Part shown: one piece after another, positions 40,970 through 52,927 of the stretch
Position numbering within the stretch: the first letter of the stretch is position 1
Layout: each line of letters starts with the position of its first letter
Origin: Pocillopora verrucosa
Taxonomy: Eukaryota; Cnidaria; Anthozoa; Scleractinia; Pocilloporidae
Length of the DNA stretch: 64,000 bases
Assembly (NCBI RefSeq): GCF_036669915.1
Contig: NC_089319.1
Coordinates: 19,279,885-19,343,884, forward strand
Direction: 5' to 3'
Notes under the pieces: generated by a model
Databases searched by the model: none
The model's input: the letters and a program-made list of their open reading frames with translations, nothing else
What the model was told of the DNA's origin: nothing
Translations under genes and position numbers: made by a program

Positions 40970-41731
40970 ATGAATCTATCGCCGATAGGAAGTCAGCTGC
41001 AACAGGAGCCACTTTTGCGAGCGAAAAATCTGGGCCGAAGAGTTTCAGTACAAAACAACCAGCTGAACAGTAACTGGGAAAGAGTGAAAAAGTCACTGGA
41101 GAAGATTCGACTCTTTTCCGAGAGTAAAATGGAAAAGGACAAAAACGAAATGCTGAAATATCAAGAGAAACTCAGGGGAAGCAGTGGAACGTACCAATTT
41201 TACGAGGAAGCATCCAAGGTAATAACAACACCAAGAATCCGAGCAACGAGTTTCACTATGGGTCAAGGGGAAGCCATGAAACAAGAAAATCTGGTAAGAA
41301 CACGCCAACGGCGTTCATCCATTGCAAGCGAATCGTCAGCTCAAACTAGCACTGTTAGTTCTGAGCAAAAGCGAGTTTTTCGAAGACGAGCAAGTTTATC
41401 ACTGTTAGATCTTCGGAAGCTGAACGAAGGTTTGGCAGGAAAATCTCGTTTGGAAGATAAATCAAAGCCTTTTCTAAACCCTTTGGAGGAAGAGCCTGCA
41501 AGGAGGCGAGGGTCGGTTTTCGAAAACAACGAGGGCGACGACGAACCCATCCGACTCCCGCCGACGGTTCGCTTACCCCCGATTTACCAGATACGACCAA
41601 CGAAACTATCTACTAGAAATTTTGAAAAGGATTTTGAATACGAGAGAGGGACAAGATCCGGTTCAGATGGCTTAGAAGACTTGAAATACTGTCGATATCT
41701 TAGAAACACCAGAAGGAAGAGTATTGCATAA
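40970..41731 (+). CDS. Family A protein A2: uncharacterised, intronless, five RRxS sites, YCRYLR motif
   Basis: Unrecognised 253-aa protein in a single exon, paralogous to the gene at 18883-19749. Conserved blocks: a charged helix around W36 continuing to LRGSS (69-72); STVSSEQKRV (127-136); SLLDLRKLN (144-152); LPPTVRLPPI (196-205); FEKDFEYERGT (218-228); and YCRYLR (240-245), close to the C-terminus. Five RRxS-type sites are centred on Ser26, Ser117, Ser142, Ser182 and Ser251. No TM, signal peptide or known domain is visible. The start is the first ATG of the frame and aligns with A1 (W36 against W35). It lies convergent with the TMEM26-like gene, on the other side of the SUN and KCTD genes from A1. 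Function unknown; phosphoprotein behaviour is an inference from motifs. Confidence 0.82.
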   Translation: MNLSPIGSQLQQEPLLRAKNLGRRVSVQNNQLNSNWERVKKSLEKIRLFSESKMEKDKNEMLKYQEKLRGSSGTYQFYEEASKVITTPRIRATSFTMGQGEAMKQENLVRTRQRRSSIASESSAQTSTVSSEQKRVFRRRASLSLLDLRKLNEGLAGKSRLEDKSKPFLNPLEEEPARRRGSVFENNEGDDEPIRLPPTVRLPPIYQIRPTKLSTRNFEKDFEYERGTRSGSDGLEDLKYCRYLRNTRRKSIA

Positions 41732-43458
41732 CAAGACTAAGTGAGCAATGAGATTTCGCTGAAAGTGATAAGCAATAAACCTTAACCGCCTCTTAGAAAA
41801 AGAGATAAGAAAGTGCCGTTTATAAAGTATTTTGTCAACCTCAGGGTATTGAGAGGGTGGAGGAAGCGGTTTTAATAACTTTTTTTTCATACGCGGCTAC
41901 CTAAGATGTAACAGGCGGTTGTGCCCGAGAAGGGACCGTAAAGCTAAACCCAGACAAGTGCACAAGAACAAGCTCGCAGCTGGCTAAATAGACGATGGTT
42001 AAAGGACTTATAGGCAGTGCTAAACCTCCTACAACTGTTTTTTTTTATGTAAAACCTCCTGATAGAGGACTTGAAATATTACGAATCCTTTTCATAAGCG
42101 AGGAGGAGAATGTTGTTGCATGCATGATAAGGTTGAGAGAAAAAGAAAATTTCGCAGCAAGCAAGAAAAACACAAAAGAAAAAACTTTGTCCGTCTGTAA
42201 AGAGAAGAATATAACGTCCAGTTCATGAAAGGTATTTTTAAAAGTTTTGCTCCAGAAACTCAGGAACTACAAGTCAATTTTTCACTAGAATATAAAAAGC
42301 CACGTTGGAAAGCGAAAAGTCTTAGCGTCGAAAATGTACGGTACGGCTAGAAACACCAAAAGCTAGTAAGTAAGATAACAAAGGTGTTATTTTTGGCGTA
42401 AAGAAAGTAGTATTTTGAATCTTCCGTAATGACGGCAACCATATCATTTACCCTCTGCCCAAGTTAAGTAAAACTGCATGACTTGCATACGTTCTTCTTA
42501 ATTGTTTGACTGCATGACTGTACAAAATTGTACAAATGTGAAAAATTTTCAAACCTTTGTTTGTAGGTCGCGGTTTTAGTACAAGTTTTAGACTGCAGAT
42601 TTTGTTTTCTATAAAGATATGGTAGAAGTAGTTGTGAAAAATGAAGATTTTATTTTTCAATTCGTTTATCAGCGCTTGATGTGATGCTTCTATAAGACAC
42701 CAATTAGTTAATAATAACGCGTTAAATTTGCTTCTGAAAAAATCTTAATCCGGTAATGGAAACTGGCTTAATTTCAATATTGTCCTCATCGATTATCACT
42801 TGTTCTTAAAATATTTAGACAGAATTCTGTTATCATAAAGCTTTTAATTTCACGGTATAATCTTATCTTTGGCTAACTCCAAAATATGAAGCAATTCCAC
42901 AAAACTTGGTTTTTCGTATTTTCATTCCCCAGAGCGTTATGGCCCATTTGTATTTTCAAGTGAACTACGGTCAGCAAACTTACGTTAAAGCTCTTAATTA
43001 CAGTAATCTCTTAATAAAGTCTCAAATATTCGATGCAGAAACCATTTCGTAAAGTAATTAGCTATCTCGATATTTTCATGTAAAACTTCTGTCACAAAAG
43101 CCCGCCGTCTTTAGTTGTGTAAAAGTGCCAGTGAATACCTTAATAAAATTTTAAAATGTTGATAAAAGTCACTTGATTTATCAGCTTGATCAACTCAGTG
43201 AACAAGAGAGAGAAAAATTTCGAATTCATGATCTGTAAGTCTCAATCATGATAGTATAAATATGTGGCTCTTATCTTTATTTACCAAGTAAATTAGGGAG
43301 TACTCAGTAACTTAGAACACAAACCAAATTTTCGGAGTGAAATCAAGAAGGCCGGAGCTCGTCAGGGGGGTGGGGAGGGGTGAATTGTCTCATCAGAGAG
43401 CACAGTGTCTCTTCCCCGCCCCTTCTTTCCACCGTAATGGCTAAGCATGTTTAGCGTA
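41732..43458. other. Convergent intergenic region between A2 and TMEM26-like gene
   Basis: 1.7 kb between two gene 3' ends. AT-rich with poly-A-signal-like words on both strands. No gene, RNA or repeat family recognised. Confidence 0.55.
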
Positions 43459-46400
43459 TTATGGCGCTAAATGTGCTTGCGAATCGGATAAGTGCGAGGA
43501 AGAAAATGGATTTTTAAAGCTCCTCCGCCATTTCCTCGAGAAATTCCAGCCCATTGCATGAATAGACTCGTCCTCGGATTCTTCATTACCCCCGTGTGTT
43601 ATGGCTACCTGGACGTTTTTGAGCCGAGAATTAGCATCGATCTCGTTCTCGGGCGAGAAATCGTTCTCCTTATGGTCATAACACGCGCAATGAAGAACAC
43701 AAAGCCGGTATACTTGTAACGCCAGGACTAGCGCATTTTTTGCGGTCAAGAAAATCACCATGTACTCGTATGCGTCATATTGGGCGATTATGAATAAACG
43801 AAAGGTAAGGAATGGTCCGTCTTGCATGAATAGAGACATAAGAATCCCTAACAGTTCTATTGTAATGCGTGACTTTTTTGTTTCTTCCTCCTCTGAGGAA
43901 TCAGCCTCTATATCGACATTTGTCTCCAGTGCATCTGAACTGGCTCGTGCAGATTTTTCCTTGGAGCGAATCGTGTCCTCCTGGAGCCCTTTCAAGTCAA
44001 GCCTGAGATTCGGTGACGTAATTGATGTCGTCATATTTCCCGTCGGGCCTTTCGGTCTCATTTGTCCCACATCTAAGGAAAAGCGCCCGGGTCCTCTCGA
44101 TTGCCCATTTAAAATGCCTTCTTGGGCGTGGTTCGTGTTAGGCCCGGGATAATCATTGCCCCTTACATGAGGCTGATATGAATTTCGCCGAAAATCTGGC
44201 AGATAACCAGCTGGTAATCCACGTGAATAGTTATGTGACATCAGTAGAATGTCACGTGACATTCTCTTGGCAGCAATGGCTTGCCTAAAGTCTATTGACG
44301 TCATTGAAGCTCTGTTTGGCATATCCATCTCCTCTTCATACGGCGCAATTGCTCTTTTCCCCCGCAAAGTTTTACCGATATTTTTTGCTGTCTTTTTCTC
44401 GTCCGACCCTTCATCTTCGATGTCAAGTTTTAACATGGTGTTGAATGGAAACTGCATCAAACTCCAAGTCCATAGGCAAAGAATTGTCACTATGAGCGTC
44501 TGAGAAGATTTCACGAAGCTCAGTTTAAGAATGTCGAAGAACTCGATGATATCTGCGCACATGGCTAGGTTGACAAGGAGGAGCTGTGAGAGGGAGTCCT
44601 TTGTCATGCCTCGTGCTGTAGGGAGCAGCCAGCGGCCTAGAATCATCATCAACATGGTTGTCTGTTCTATAAGATCTGTCCACCTCTCTGCTGAAACTAT
44701 CAGCACGTTCGAATCAAGCTGCAAAAGAACAGAAATAATCATTTGTTGATTAGCAGTTGGGTGTGGTGTGGTCAGTTTCTGTCTTTGTTCTAGTGGGTCA
44801 CTTGAACCAAACCGCCTCTTTACGAGCCGGTCATCATTTATCAACTGGGGGGAGGAGTGGGTTGGAGGGTTTCGGTTTTATCACCAAAAAATTTACAAGA
44901 TCCCTCCATAAGGTTCTGTAATATTTCTGACCCCCCCTCCCCCCCTCCTACTCATGGGCAGTCAATTGGCAGTACATTTTGTATACTCCTCCCTTTATAC
45001 TCTATCGGCGACGAGTGATCCCCTCTCGGTTCCTTCTCAAAAACCAAGTGATCCTCCCCGGAATTCCACACCCCCCCCCTCCTCCTTAGGCGAGAAAAAA
45101 TGGCTGGTCCCCCCAGGATTTCCTTATGTTTTTCAGTCTCTTCCTGATGAAATAAAGGACTGCTCCTCCCTGAGGTCATTCATCGACAAAACTAGGAAAA
45201 CGATCTTACTGTGCTACATTAGCTTTGTATCCACTGCAATTCTATTATTATTTACATGGCAATTTTGTTAGTTTCTAATTTTTTTGGTTTCTTTTTTTTT
45301 TTTGTTTTTTGTTTTTTTGTTTTTTTTTGTTTTGCTTTTTTTTACGAGGGCCACGTGTAGTGATATTTTGTGCTACCCTCACTGAACAAAGGTTATGATA
45401 ATAATGATTATTATCATTATTATTATTATTATTATTATTGTTATTATTATTATCATTATTATTCTCATTCGTTCTACAACCGGGAGTGATATCATAGAAT
45501 CTTCTACCTTGTCACTGGTCAAATTGCCATTTTTTCTCGCCTCCAGAAGATGAAATTCCAAGATCCATGCACAGGGGATGATTCCAATCAGGTGACAAAA
45601 AATTGAAGGAGAAAACCTAAGAGATGATACACAATATAAGCGACATTTAGTAAATGGTACGGTACGATTTCAAATAATGAAAAGCCCAGAAGAGGGATTA
45701 TCTCATTTAGCCAACATGGGTATAAGATTCTTCGACCTCGAACTCATTTTGCGTTTATCAAATTAGTAAAAATGAGAACAACGAGAAATGACAAATGCAA
45801 ATTAATACCAGAAGTCAATCGATAATTATCTCTCTCAATTCTTTCATTATCTCTTATATCCAGCATGAGAAAATCGAGTCAAATTTTAGTTGTTGTAATC
45901 TGATCTTTTTTCAAGTGGAAATTCACTTGTATGATAATACAAATTGGGAGGAAAACACTAAAACATGTCTAGCATACTACTTAACATTGTCGCCGAATCC
46001 ACTGTTCGAGTGAATCATGGATAGGAAATCAGTCGCTACAAAAATAAATATTTTTCTTTTCAAGTAAAAATAATTAAGTTATCGAGTAAAGTTTAGATTG
46101 ATTTCGATTATCAAAGGAAGTAAGACTTTATGTTTAACCCGAGGCAACATCTTGTGGATGATCAGGAAAAAATACGTGAAACTGTGTAGTTTTTCTTAGT
46201 AAAAGCAAGTCATGTGAACTTTTTCTTGGTTTATCCAAAGTGCATTTACCGCGGATCCCCGATATATTGAAATCAGTCCTCTATAAATTAAACCGAGAAA
46301 TTTCGGAATTCTACACTACAATTTGCCGATAAGCGGGATTTATAAAATCCCCGAATCTGCTTAAAATCGATGAATTGAATTAAGGCCAAGTCACACGCTG

Positions 46401-48873
46401 CCAATCGCCATTTTCCACACTTGCTCTTGCTTACAGTAATATTTACTCTGAAAGAAATGAAAGGTGAAAAAAAATGTTGATGCGCGCGGAAATTTAGATA
46501 AGTGATTTCAAAGCTGGAAATGGAAAAGATTCCGAAAGCAACCTCCCGCTGGGAACCTGTGAAAGTGTTGATAGTCAAATTTAGGAAGTCATTTCTTGTA
46601 TATTTTCATTGTTTGTTTTCTCTCATAATTGATACTGAAAGGTTTTATTGCAGTCGGGTAGACCCTAGATAGATAGGCAAGATGAATCAGAGATTCTCGG
46701 CTTCTCAAGAGTAATTTCTTTTGTCTGCAGATTTTCTCATTATTTCGGTATAGTAAACATCAATAATCCGTTATAAAATGCGGGGAAGATGAAGAGGCGG
46801 AGACGATTTTTTCATTTTCTTCTTGTCAAGGCCAGCATCATACATACGTGTTAATGTTCATGCAGCTTTTTTCGAAGTTTCAAATTGGAGTTAAGCGTCT
46901 AAGTAGTAAAACAAATTGCACTTTTTACAAGTGATTTTAATGAGAAATATTTAAAACCTGATCTTAATTAACTTGCAAAATTTTTGGAACCTTCATATTT
47001 TTCATGCTAAACCTAAATATGTGATTGTTACAAACAGTTTTGAATATTTAAAAAAAAATGATGAAAGTATCCAGAATATTGCCTTAATTAAAATACTGAA
47101 AAAGAGTTGATTTCAGCCCCGTTTTGATATTTGCTGGATCATGCGTTCCTTACATAATTTCTTTCCAGGTAAACAAAAAATCATACCTTCATTTTAAGAG
47201 ATTTTTTGAGAACGAGCTATGTCATGTTAATTAAGGAAGGTGAAGACAACCATTTTCAACGAGTTTCTTTAATTACGCCTCAGCTTGCAACAGTTTGTCG
47301 GCTGCTAATAAAATAAAATGGGATATTTCTTAATTCTCCGTTTTTCCTTTTTGAAAAACGAGTGAATCGTTGTCAATGGAAAGTTCTTAAATAGGGGTTT
47401 TTTTCTTTTCGAAGCTGGATCACAATTAAGCGCAAATATCAGCTGTCAAGGAGTTGAAAAAGAGCCATTTTTTAGCTGAGAAACTTTCTTTTTAACACGT
47501 TATCGAGTGCTTTCCAGTATAGGACCTTTTTAATTTAGTTGCCCTCAAACAACACACAAAAGACTCACTTAAGCCTGAGTGAAAGCTTACTGAAAATTAA
47601 ATGATATTCTGGGATTTCCTGTACACTGCACTTCGATTTAAAACACCTGCAATGGCCGGATTTGTGGACGAAAACGTTCTATATCCTAGTTAGGATAAAG
47701 GTAAGATTCCAAATGAAACTGAAATTGTGAAAAATCTGTCCGCTATAGCATAATAATGATAAGGTTGTCATTGCAAAATATCCAGACTTGAAATGACTCT
47801 CTTCGTTTTTTCAAAATTGAGCAGTTTTTTGTATCGTAAATTGTTATCGCTTTGGCGCAAGAACCCTTATTTGTAATATTTCATAACAACGATTTCACGC
47901 CTACTTTGTTCTGAAGGTTGTTAATTATCAGTGCGCTAGAATTTGAAAGACAATAGCGTAATTTAACTTTTATGGTACAGAATTCTTCAGCCGGCAATTA
48001 ACGCAACGTACATAGCTAATTTAAAGACAAAAGATTTCGAAGACTGTTGGCTGGAAATGCCACATCTGTCTTGAATTTGGATAAAACTGTTTCAAGAAAT
48101 CAAATTGAAAATAAATATATCTGTGAATATTGCATAAATTATGCTAGTAATCATGAAGTTTTCCTAAGCATTCAAAATTGTTCCTTCTGTCGAATGGAAA
48201 ATTGTGAGAAAGGTGTATAGCTGGGAAGTTTGCCATATGAAATAACGTGGTATTTCTAATTGTTTTCGTTTCTCTTGCCATCTTACGTTAGATTTGTGAA
48301 CATATGCTGCAGAATCTTATATCATTTTGTCAAAACAAACCAAGAAGAACGTAATTTGAAATAAACAAAACATATGGCGCCTGAGGATTCACCATGTTAT
48401 GAAGTTAAGGGACTGAAGAGGTTCGCTGGCCTAAATTCTCCAACAATTTTTCTTCCTATGCCGAGCAGTGTTCAAATTCAAGTTCGTTCTAAATTATTAC
48501 TAGTCTCTCGTGCGCCAAATACATCGACTTGTTTAAGTTTTTCCTGACCAAAACAACTTTTTCCCAAGGTAACGTTTCAGTTATAAACCAGAGCTTTAGT
48601 TAAAGTCCCGAGTCCGTTATTAGCGACCACTAGCGACCAAATAATGATAATGATAAAGACAAATCAATGTTCTTCTTACCATTTGAATTCTTGTCCCCCT
48701 CGGTAGAACACAGAGAACAGCGTTTCCAGAAATAGCAATCCTTCGAAAAATGCCAGATTCCATAATTTTGTATTGCGTGTCAGTTGCACGACCCACCAAA
48801 CAGACACGATAATATGGCCGGCAAAAATAGATCGAGTGAGCAGAGCTTTCACGATGAAGGAGGCAGACGACAT
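43459..48873 (-). CDS. TMEM26-like multi-pass membrane protein, 520 aa, large central loop
   Basis: Exons: 48680-48873, 45508-45616, 43459-44718, total 1563 bp in frame. The N-terminus (LLTRSIFAGHIIVSVWW, then a second helix and YRGGQEFKW) joins in phase to FSPSIFCHLIGIIPCAW in exon 2, as in TMEM26. Exon 3 has LIEQTTMLMMILGRWLLP, LSQLLLVNLAMCADIIEFF and LWTWSLMQFPF, then a roughly 188-residue hydrophilic loop (about 198-385). The last helices follow (QDGPFLTFRLFII; MVIFLTAKNALVLALQVYR) and an acidic then basic tail. TMEM26 is a poorly understood membrane protein known as a marker of some adipocytes in vertebrates, where it is near 370 aa. The extra length here is mostly the central loop. Intron 1 is 3.06 kb. 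An ORF starting at 44844 reads through the exon 3 acceptor; the spliced model is preferred. Confidence 0.88.
45283..45345. repeat. T-rich tract in TMEM26 intron 2
   Basis: Nearly pure T runs broken by G, C or A. It may be the poly-A tail of an inserted retroelement on the minus strand, but no body was recognised. Confidence 0.6.
45398..45472. repeat. ATT/ATC microsatellite
   Basis: Interrupted ATT triplets, lying 35 bp downstream of the TMEM26 exon 2 donor (45508, minus strand). Confidence 0.85.
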
Positions 48874-51800
48874 CGAATTTGCTTGATGTTTATAAATTCT
48901 TGGTTGAGTTTTAAACGTTTCAAACCAAAGTAAACGCTCGCTTTCCGCTATTGAAACTGCAAATATTGCTTCTTCTAGTTTTCAGGTTCGTCCTCAAAGC
49001 ACATTTTTGGTCGGTTCGATCTGAAAGTCACCAAAACGTGGAGAAAAAAAACGCCGTGTTTGAAAGCCAGCTTAGTTTTAAAGAGGTGTTTTCGGCCTTG
49101 AGGAAAGTTGTGTATTGTGACTCACCCGCGTACGTCTCTCATTCTAAGTGACACTGTCCTCGAAGACGTATGTAAACTTCGTTATGTGACATTTCCACTT
49201 CAAATCAGAATTGGTTGTAAGTCAAAGAATAGAATGGGTCATTATCCTTCACAGTGTCAGATTGATAAAGCCTTGGCATTATCACTGGACGAAGTGTCTG
49301 ATCAGGGTCGTCTTTCGGAAAGATATAACGCATTTGGGATTTTAATAAAGTAAATGACTACGATGTTTCCATTGTTACATTAAACGAAACGGTCAAACGT
49401 CAGATGCGCGGTCCGATCCATGACAGCTAGAGATCATCTCTGTGGCATGGAAATCTTTAATTCATTTTTTTAATTATTGTAACGAATGTAGATTTGCGAT
49501 ATTTAGAATGCATTTAGACAGAACCTGAAAGATCCTGCCCGATAACCGGGTCATTATCTCTCATTTTAATTTATTACGTTTGTTGCCGAGGTGTGCAGTA
49601 AAAGATAAATGTTATTTGCAAATGTACTGGCGTTTTTGACAAAGATCTATAGAGAAGCTCATTGTAAAAGATTGTCTTGAACATAGGAGAAGCGCGCCCC
49701 GATTGGCTGTCAGAGACTCAAGGCTGTTTTTGTGTACAGTCCTCGAGAAATCAAAGAGGCAAGAGCAATCAATTCAAGATTTTTTGTCGAGACTTGAGCG
49801 AAAAAGCAAACAATCGGCTCCACTTCCGCTGATGAAGTGTAAATAAATTCTTACTTCGGATACGCTACTTGTCGTAGATCTTTCTTGAATATTTATACAG
49901 CTTGTGCCTATCGCTTTTAGAAATCTACCGGTAATCAATATATTCTCGAACTTTTCACCTGAATTCTCTTGGAAAAATTGGATCTTTTATCACATTTTCC
50001 GTTCCTTGACAACGGGAATTAGTTGTTGAATTTAGGCGCAAGATCCTGCATGAAAACTTGCTCGCGCTTACACTTATGCATATGGCACAAGAGAGTTTCA
50101 TAAATCGTGCCCACCAGGGGTTTGTATGTAAAATTAATTGATAGTAATTTATGAGTCTAGCACAGAATATTACTCCTTATTTAAAGTGGCCGAAAAAGAT
50201 TATGAGCAGATACAAAAAAGATATTTTTCCGGATCTTAAAAAAATTTTGCTGTGTACAATGGGTAGTATCTTAGCGCATACAAATCAGATTTACTGAAAT
50301 AATTTCATTTTTTAATTACCACACCCGTTTTCCGGATCTGGAAAAACTTAGGAAGTCTGTTATATAAATGACATATGTAACGGACAACATAAAATAATAA
50401 AATGTCATGAAATTTATGATATAAAATATATGTATATTGAAGTGTCTGTTTGCGTCTGTTCTTCCCCTTTTTTCTGGAGAAATAATCAAAGAGCTCCTGT
50501 AGAGAAATTAAAAAAAGGAACCACTTCTAGAGAGCCTACGATCGGTCCCAGGGTCTCTCCTCTTTTCTTCCACTAAAAAACTTGGGGACGAGCTACTCGT
50601 GCGCAGATTTGCAAGGAAAAGCCAAACCGTTCTTTACTGGTTGATCTCTCAGCTGAAGGCGTAATAGAGTTGAACTTACATGAACGGACAGCTCTCCCTC
50701 CACATAAACACTTATAAACAATGGTGAAACAGTTTACTTTAATTTGTGTCTGGTATTCAAACTAAAGACCTAAAAAGAAATTTAGCGAAGCATGAAAAAT
50801 TGCGTCATAAATTGCGAAGTTAATTTGCTGGATGCATTTTAATTAGGAGCAGGGATGTTTACTGTTTCCTGACAGTATTGCTTCTTGTTATTCAAATGTG
50901 GAAATTTTTTAACAAAATTTTTCTCGTTGTTTGTGGTCAGTAGAAATTTTGCTTACCACAACCTTAACAATAGGTGTCGGAACTTGAAATACCATTTAAT
51001 TATTGATTTAAATTAAAAGCTATGAATAGACCCGTGAGAAAAAAAAAAAAAATTGGTTGTGCAAGTCTGCAAAACTATGGGAAAGAACATCTGTTTAAAA
51101 GTTTTCGAAGCAAGACATAAATTTCGAGAAAACTCTATGACTATGTCTAAAATACATATTCCCGATTCTATAGAACGAATTGTTTCGATAACTGTATCAT
51201 AGAAGTTACTGGCAACTTAGATTTAACGCTCCTTTGGCATTGTATTCATTAAACACCTGGGGAGCTTGGAGATTGGAACTGCTTTACATAACTCATTTTA
51301 TTCTATCAAACCAGCCTGCATCAATTCAAAGCGTCAAATACGGCTCTTTCTTTCTTCTCTGGTTATCAGAGACGACAGAATTTTGATCTCTTAATGTTTT
51401 TTACATTTTGTAATAATTTCCAACTAGTCTCGCTTTTGGGGATTAAGGCTTATGCATTTTTTTGTACATATGACCGTGTTCATAAGTATATGGTGGTACT
51501 TTTAAAATACAGCGCCTTTATTGTTTAATTCATTCAGATGTGTTTTATCTACATCTGTTGCTTGGAATTGCCACGTCTTGCTCCAGATTCTTCCTAATTT
51601 CCCCTGCTTTGAACGTCTGCTTGAATGCCTTCGGTAAAAAAATTGAACCTCCCAATGTAATAACTACAATGGCAAAGCTACAGCTAGGCGACTAAAACAT
51701 AAAACATATCAGTAGGTCAGGACCTCAGTAACAAAGAAGGAAAATGTTTCTTTGTTTATTAGTACAAATATATCCACTAAGTGCGGGTATTTGTTTTAAA

Positions 51801-52054
51801 ATCTATAGCCTCACTCAGCATGAAATATGATTAGTCGTAATTTTGGCTTATTTTACTGCTTTGAGACTTTTTATCAAGAAACATGGGTGACGTGTGAACG
51901 CGTTTTATTATCTTAGAGAGCCGCCCTGACTTTTACTAAGTATTACCAGTTATCGTTCGGTCAGATTGAATCTTATAGACCGGTTATCCGGACGCGACCC
52001 GATTCGAATCTTCTCTATTTTAACTGAGAAGAATTATTTTACTGTAGATCCAGA
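48874..52054. other. Divergent intergenic region between TMEM26-like gene and B1
   Basis: 3.2 kb between two divergently read genes. AT-rich, without any ORF worth keeping, repeat family or RNA gene that I can recognise. Must hold the promoters of both neighbours. Confidence 0.55.
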
Positions 52055-52927
52055 ATGGAAAGAAGAAATAGCTATTCCAGGCCTTTTCTTAGACCTACAA
52101 CAGCTTCCCGTGTAGCTGAAGTAAGAAACATGCGGGAAAGTCTGCTACTGGCAAAAGCCAGCCAAGGGTTTGCCACTGAAACGGACATAACGCTTAAAAA
52201 TATTTTCAGAGAGAGAGCCAAGGCTATCGCGTATCTGCAACAACTTTACGAACGAAGGTATGGTTTGTTGAACGCGAAGAGCGATGGCTTTAAAATCCAA
52301 AGTAACGCGGAAACGAACAGTTTTCAGTCGAGGAGCGAAGAGAAAGGTGAGGTGAAAGCTCCAAGAGTACGACGAGTAAGCCTGGATGTCAATAAGACAG
52401 ACGAAACGAAGAAAAGAATTCAAGAATTTTTAACACGAGAATTACCGGGACAAAGTGGACAGTCTAAAGACACCCAAAGAGAAAAATCGAAAGTAGAAAA
52501 CGCCGGAAATGTCTTTGGAGAGGAAGGATTTAATTTAGACGCTCTTTTTGATACGAAAGGCTCTGAAAGTCACGGAAAAGAGAAAGTTACTTCTAAAGCT
52601 CCTTTCCGGGTTCGTTCGCGAGTCTCTGGTATATGCCTCTCACATTGTCACTCTCATTTGCCTTCTGCAAACAACATGGCAAAAATGCAAAGGAAATTTT
52701 CAGAACCTTTATTTCCAGTGAGATCTCCTTGTATCCTTAGGGAGAGCCCGCATCGAAATCTTAGCTCTCCGCTTGTAGTTAGTCAGATATCACAGAGACT
52801 TACCAAACTTGATAATGTCACGAACTCTCATCGACCCTTAACGGCGAGAGAAAAAACATCCACAGACAAAATTGTGGTGAAGAGAAGGTGCCTTACTCCA
52901 ATGCCGACAGAAAAGCATAGTTTTTGA
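52055..52927 (+). CDS. Family B protein B1: uncharacterised, intronless, RRNSYSR N-terminus
   Basis: Unrecognised 290-aa single-exon protein, paralogous to the gene at 55283-56053. Two conserved blocks are visible. The N-terminal block (1-70) has RRNSYSR, PTTASR, a charged helix with LKNIFRERAKA and a following short helix. The C-terminal block (183-242) has PFRVRSRVSGIC, a Cys/His-rich step, RKFSEP, SPC and RNLSSPL. The middle is acidic, Ser-rich and poorly conserved. A 48-residue basic tail is absent from B2. RRNS, RRVS and RKFS resemble basophilic kinase sites. No TM or signal peptide. The ATG at 52055 is the first of the frame, and the equivalent Met begins B2. Function unknown. Confidence 0.8.
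   Translation: MERRNSYSRPFLRPTTASRVAEVRNMRESLLLAKASQGFATETDITLKNIFRERAKAIAYLQQLYERRYGLLNAKSDGFKIQSNAETNSFQSRSEEKGEVKAPRVRRVSLDVNKTDETKKRIQEFLTRELPGQSGQSKDTQREKSKVENAGNVFGEEGFNLDALFDTKGSESHGKEKVTSKAPFRVRSRVSGICLSHCHSHLPSANNMAKMQRKFSEPLFPVRSPCILRESPHRNLSSPLVVSQISQRLTKLDNVTNSHRPLTAREKTSTDKIVVKRRCLTPMPTEKHSF

Noticed and set aside
44719..44844. N-terminal extension of the TMEM26 last-exon frame
   Set aside because: A strong acceptor (TTTTGCAG) at 44719-44720 and phase-matched upstream exons with TMEM26-like sequence show it is intron.
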